Origin: Spirochaetaceae bacterium
Lineage (GTDB): Bacteria > Spirochaetota > Spirochaetia > Treponematales > Breznakiellaceae
Assembly: GCA_031265635.1 (NCBI GenBank)
Contig: JAISCK010000061.1
Span: 1-33,959, forward strand
Direction of reading: 5' to 3'
Length of the DNA: 33,959 nucleotides
Both the position numbers and the translations under genes were made by a program. Under the pieces are notes generated by a model. It searched no databases. It was not told the DNA's origin and worked only from the letters and a program-made list of their open reading frames with translations. Shown here piece after piece: positions 31,167 through 33,959 of this stretch (positions are counted from its first letter, which is position 1; every line of letters starts with the position of its first letter).

Positions 31167-31934
31167 CTAAGCCAGCATCTGGACACCGCCACAGACACCG
31201 ATAAACTGACCGTTCATATACCCGGCACCTTCACTGGCCATAAACGCCACAACCGGAGAACAATCCTCGTAAGCATCACCCAAACGACCGACAGGGCTGT
31301 AGGCAATGGTGGCTTTTTCGGCGGCGGCACTTTGCTCATCTGTGCCAAAGACATCATTTTTTATTACCGGCAGAAAACAATTGGTCACAACCCCAAATTT
31401 CCCGAACTCTTTTGAAGCTTTTCGTGTAATAGCCATAATAGCCGCTTTTGCCATCGCATAGCCGGTAAACCCGGGAGTATTTGATACTCCCGAACCAGAA
31501 GCACAGGTAATAATGCGCCCGTAATGCTGCTGCTGAAAATAAGGCATACACTTTTGAATCATTCGCATGGTGTAGATCGGGCCAGTCTTGTAAAAAACCT
31601 CGGCCAGTTCAGGAGTCGTATCCATGAAATAGGTTTGCTGATAAAGGCCGCCCTGGGCAATACAAGCCAGGATATCCACTTTGCCGAATTCTTTGATTGT
31701 TACGTTGAGAATCTTATCCAAATCCGTCTCATTGGCCACGTCGCACTTGACAGGGATGATTTTTCCGGGAAATCCCCTTTTTTGGGCGTCAGCCCGCAGT
31801 TCTTCCAACCGTTCAAGACGGCGGGCCCCGGCAACCACATCCGCTCCTTCTTCGGCAAACCGCAAAGCGCAGCCATAGCCTACCCCGGAACTGGCTCCGA
31901 CAAGAATCGCTTTTCTGTTTTCGAGAATACCCAT
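31167..31934 (-). CDS. Divergent short-chain dehydrogenase/reductase
   Basis: 255 residues with a full Rossmann fold: GASSGVGYG (13-21), R38/R39 after strand two (suggesting NADP), CDVAN (64-68) and the Y159-x3-K163 pair in YAMAK with Ser146/148 before it. Two usual SDR marks are altered. The NNAG motif reads IAQG (92-95), and the position of the active-site Asn in the following helix appears to be aromatic or polar (FYKTG, 114-118). It may still be active, but its substrate is not readable. GGAGAG precedes the ATG. It is the last gene of the apparent GltD-MFS-SDR operon; the 117-base gap to the MFS stop holds nothing clear. Confidence 0.85.
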   Translation of the reverse strand: MGILENRKAILVGASSGVGYGCALRFAEEGADVVAGARRLERLEELRADAQKRGFPGKIIPVKCDVANETDLDKILNVTIKEFGKVDILACIAQGGLYQQTYFMDTTPELAEVFYKTGPIYTMRMIQKCMPYFQQQHYGRIITCASGSGVSNTPGFTGYAMAKAAIMAITRKASKEFGKFGVVTNCFLPVIKNDVFGTDEQSAAAEKATIAYSPVGRLGDAYEDCSPVVAFMASEGAGYMNGQFIGVCGGVQMLA

Positions 31935-32051
31935 AATAACTCTCCTCTATAGTTTTATTAGTAACGGCGCATACCGCCGAATACTTCTGGCATTGGGACC
32001 GTTTCAAGTGCTTTGTTAAAGCGCCAACTACCTCCATAAATACATGAAACT

Positions 32052-33488
32052 CTAATTGTTTACCGGAGCGCTTTCCTGTTTCAGCGGGTTCAGGCTCAAA
32101 CCCATGACAAGCGCGGCCACCGCTGTAACGGCAGCGATGATAAACGCCGTCCTAATGCCGTTCTCAATACCCTGCGCCCCAATGACCGATGTATACACAG
32201 CCAGACCGACAGCTCCGCCGACTGTCTGAGCAAGCTGTACCACGGAATTTCCCATAACGCGAATTTCCGCGGCAATTTGAATCTGCGGACCAGCGGAAAT
32301 TGTCACGCTGTGCTGACTATTGTAAAAACCGGCCGCAAGAATCAAGACATATATGGCCAAAAGCGATGTTGTTGGTTTTAACACAAGCAACAACACAAGC
32401 GTCACGCCGATACGAACAATCGATCCAACGGCAATAACGCCACGCGCGCTCTTTTCTTTTGCGATTTTGCTGCCAAAAAAAGGGCTAATAAAAATACCCA
32501 GGACAGCAATCATCGTTGTAGTGAGCGCGGCCTGAGTCGCCGATGTTTGCATGACGTACCGGGCGAATGAGGGCATGAAAAACATAACCGCCATTGATGA
32601 GCAGGTGGCAAAGAAGTTGTACAGCGTGAGGCAGACCGTATTTCTGTCTTTTAACACGCGTGCGGGCAGCACGGCGCTGTCGCCTTTTTTACGCACGATA
32701 AAGAACAACGCGATCAAACTGACCGCCGAAAGCGCCAGTAGTGCGGTATTGCCGATGGAGCCAAAAATCAACGCCGGAAGGCCGGAAGAGCCGGGGCCAA
32801 ACGAAAGCGCGAGTACGAGTCCGCCCATGAACAACATGAGTATAACGCAGCCCGCCACGTCGAACTTTCTGCCGCCCTGGCCCATTGCGGCGCCTTCTTC
32901 TTTTGTAATTTTAACGCCAAAGAAAATAAGTACCGCCGCTGCAAACATCAACATCCAATTCATGTGGCATACGACCCGCCAGCCTGCAAAGTCAATAAGA
33001 AGCCCGGTAATAGCTGGACCAACGAGCATACCAAGACTCATCACAGTGCCACTCGCGCCAAGAAACAGGCCCGCTTTCTTTTCGTCGTACATATCACGAA
33101 TCATCGAAAAACCAAGCACGTAAATTCCAGCGCTCACCAGGCCCCAAAGCGTACTGACTGCCACGATGGTCATCATGTCAGGTGCAATCGCCCGTACCAG
33201 GTTGACCACGACGCCGGCGAGCAGCGAAAAAGACACGAGTGTCCGTTTTACCGACGGGTTTTTTGACGCCATATATCCGTAGAGCGGCATCGCAATAATG
33301 CTGATAAGCCCGCTGATGTTCGATGCCAGCGGATAGAGCGTCCTGCCGCCGATTTCTTCCGCCGCGAGCGGCAGCAGGGTTGAAACGCCGGTAGATACAA
33401 AAAGCTGGCTGATTAAAGCAAGATAAATGCCTACAAGCGTAATTGTTTTTTTGCCGTTAGGTACATCAAGAAACGGGTTTGTACTCAT
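32052..33488 (-). CDS. MFS permease, DHA2-like
   Basis: 478 residues with about 14 hydrophobic segments, the size and layout of drug:H+ antiporter-2 (EmrB/QacA) transporters. Visible family features are the early GVSTLLPLAAEEIGG loop, the SAGIYVLGFSMIRDMYDEKKAG loop (in pieces) and the GTVMSLGMLVGPAITG helix, the typical antiporter motif G-x-x-x-G-P-x-x-G. The ATG at 33488 follows a near-perfect GGAGGTGAT; a longer frame to 33530 has no support. The ribosome site and codon use look more like a Firmicute gene than its neighbours, so transfer is possible. Substrate unknown. Probably co-transcribed with the dehydrogenase downstream and the GltD-type gene upstream. Confidence 0.85.
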   Translation of the reverse strand: MSTNPFLDVPNGKKTITLVGIYLALISQLFVSTGVSTLLPLAAEEIGGRTLYPLASNISGLISIIAMPLYGYMASKNPSVKRTLVSFSLLAGVVVNLVRAIAPDMMTIVAVSTLWGLVSAGIYVLGFSMIRDMYDEKKAGLFLGASGTVMSLGMLVGPAITGLLIDFAGWRVVCHMNWMLMFAAAVLIFFGVKITKEEGAAMGQGGRKFDVAGCVILMLFMGGLVLALSFGPGSSGLPALIFGSIGNTALLALSAVSLIALFFIVRKKGDSAVLPARVLKDRNTVCLTLYNFFATCSSMAVMFFMPSFARYVMQTSATQAALTTTMIAVLGIFISPFFGSKIAKEKSARGVIAVGSIVRIGVTLVLLLVLKPTTSLLAIYVLILAAGFYNSQHSVTISAGPQIQIAAEIRVMGNSVVQLAQTVGGAVGLAVYTSVIGAQGIENGIRTAFIIAAVTAVAALVMGLSLNPLKQESAPVNN

Positions 33489-33532
33489 GCAATCACCTCC
33501 ATAATAATTTCCCCCCTCTTGCCGCCGCATTT

Positions 33533-33959
33533 TTAATGCTTTTTTGTCAAAAGCTGATTAACCGCCGCGGCGGCCCGGCGGCCTTCGCCCATAGCCAGGA
33601 TCACGGTGGCGGCCCCCAGGACTATATCGCCCCCGGCGTAGACCTTTTCCAGTGAGGTTTTTTGATCCTCCCCCACCAGAATCCGGCCCCGCCGGTCCAC
33701 CGAGAGGCCGTTCGTGGTCCGGGACACCAGCGGGTTGGACTCGTTCCCCAGGGCCACAATCACCGTGTCACAGTCAAACACATATTCCGATCCGGGTACG
33801 GCCACGGGGCTCCGGCGGCCCGAAGCGTCCGGTTCCCCCAGCTCAAACTTTTGCAATTCCATGCCCGTGATTTTTCCCTGGCCGTCCCCGAGAAAACGGT
33901 TGGGGTTCCGCAGAAAGTTGAAGACGATCCCCTCTTCCATGGCGTGGCCGATCTCCTCC
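33533..33959 (-). CDS. GltD-type FAD/NAD(P)H oxidoreductase, C-terminal part
   Basis: Only the last ~142 codons are in the window; the frame stays open to the edge, so the start lies beyond base 33959. The text is that of the small subunit of glutamate synthase and related NADPH oxidoreductases: an EIGHAMEEGIVF-like start, then CDTVIVALGNESNP, RGRILVGEDQKTS, VYAGGDIVLGAATVILAMGEGRRAA. These are the FAD- and NADPH-domain closing motifs. It passes electrons from NADPH through FAD in that family; without the N-terminal iron-sulfur part I cannot say which subgroup this is. It ends 44 bases before the MFS start, so the three genes may be one operon. Confidence 0.82.
   Translation of the reverse strand, partial: EEIGHAMEEGIVFNFLRNPNRFLGDGQGKITGMELQKFELGEPDASGRRSPVAVPGSEYVFDCDTVIVALGNESNPLVSRTTNGLSVDRRGRILVGEDQKTSLEKVYAGGDIVLGAATVILAMGEGRRAAAAVNQLLTKKH

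Noticed and set aside
31167-33959. Bile-acid (bai-like) operon
   Set aside because: An SDR plus MFS pair is reminiscent, but the flavoprotein end is GltD-like rather than an old-yellow-enzyme dienoyl reductase and no CoA ligase or transferase is visible.

Overview
The window looks like a chromosomal segment of a spirochaete of the Treponema lineage, possibly a gut or termite-hindgut relative. This is inference from gene content and order, not from a search. The supports are a two-component pair next to holB, cvpA and murG, an mreB-mreC-mreD-pbp2-rodA cluster with a TPR membrane protein in front, an orphan NeuB/SpsE-like synthase, an FMN/FAD lipoprotein reductase, and several lipoproteins. Base composition is GC-rich by eye in most genes but clearly AT-rich from about 10.65 to 13.48 kb.

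Layout. 0.3-0.7 kb: RidA, apparently transcribed from a promoter that gives a leaderless mRNA. 0.7-7.9 kb, minus strand: a tightly packed run that reads adenylate cyclase, murG, cvpA, holB, soluble histidine kinase, sigma-54 response regulator, with ATGA/TGATG overlaps. 8.1-10.6 kb, plus strand: a large MalT/LuxR-type ATPase regulator, divergent from the cyclase. 10.65-13.4 kb: an AT-rich accessory island containing an MmpS-like lipoprotein, a decayed S24/LexA-type peptidase lacking its catalytic Lys segment, a promoter overlaid by a 13-bp perfect palindrome, an unknown gene of about 283 codons broken by two compensating frameshifts, and a stand-alone HsdR-N-type PD-(D/E)xK nuclease. It ends at tRNA-Phe(GAA) and a strong terminator.

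13.6-22.7 kb, minus strand: the elongasome operon TPR protein, MreB, MreC, MreD, PBP2, RodA, followed 4 bases later by a radical-SAM/DUF2344 fusion. 22.9-24.6 kb, plus strand: a lipid-anchored FMN-bind plus FAD reductase that keeps the residues expected of a fumarate reductase. 24.7-25.8 kb, minus strand: a PAP2 phosphatase and a small zinc-ribbon protein. 25.9-31.0 kb, plus strand: NeuB-like synthase, an uncharacterised protein with a possible PilZ-like barrel, HisS, and a secreted protein with three PPC-like repeats. 31.2-33.96 kb, minus strand: a GltD-type oxidoreductase (cut by the window end), an MFS permease and a divergent short-chain dehydrogenase, probably one operon.

How it fits together. 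The minus-strand blocks at 0.7-7.9 and 13.6-22.7 kb are core cell-envelope, replication and signalling functions. The best candidate for something undescribed is the island at 11.4-13.4 kb: an unknown gene under a palindromic operator, followed after 74 bases by a lone restriction-type nuclease domain with no methylase, specificity subunit or helicase. The broken reading frame means it could be a dead system or a sequence error, and this is the first thing to settle.
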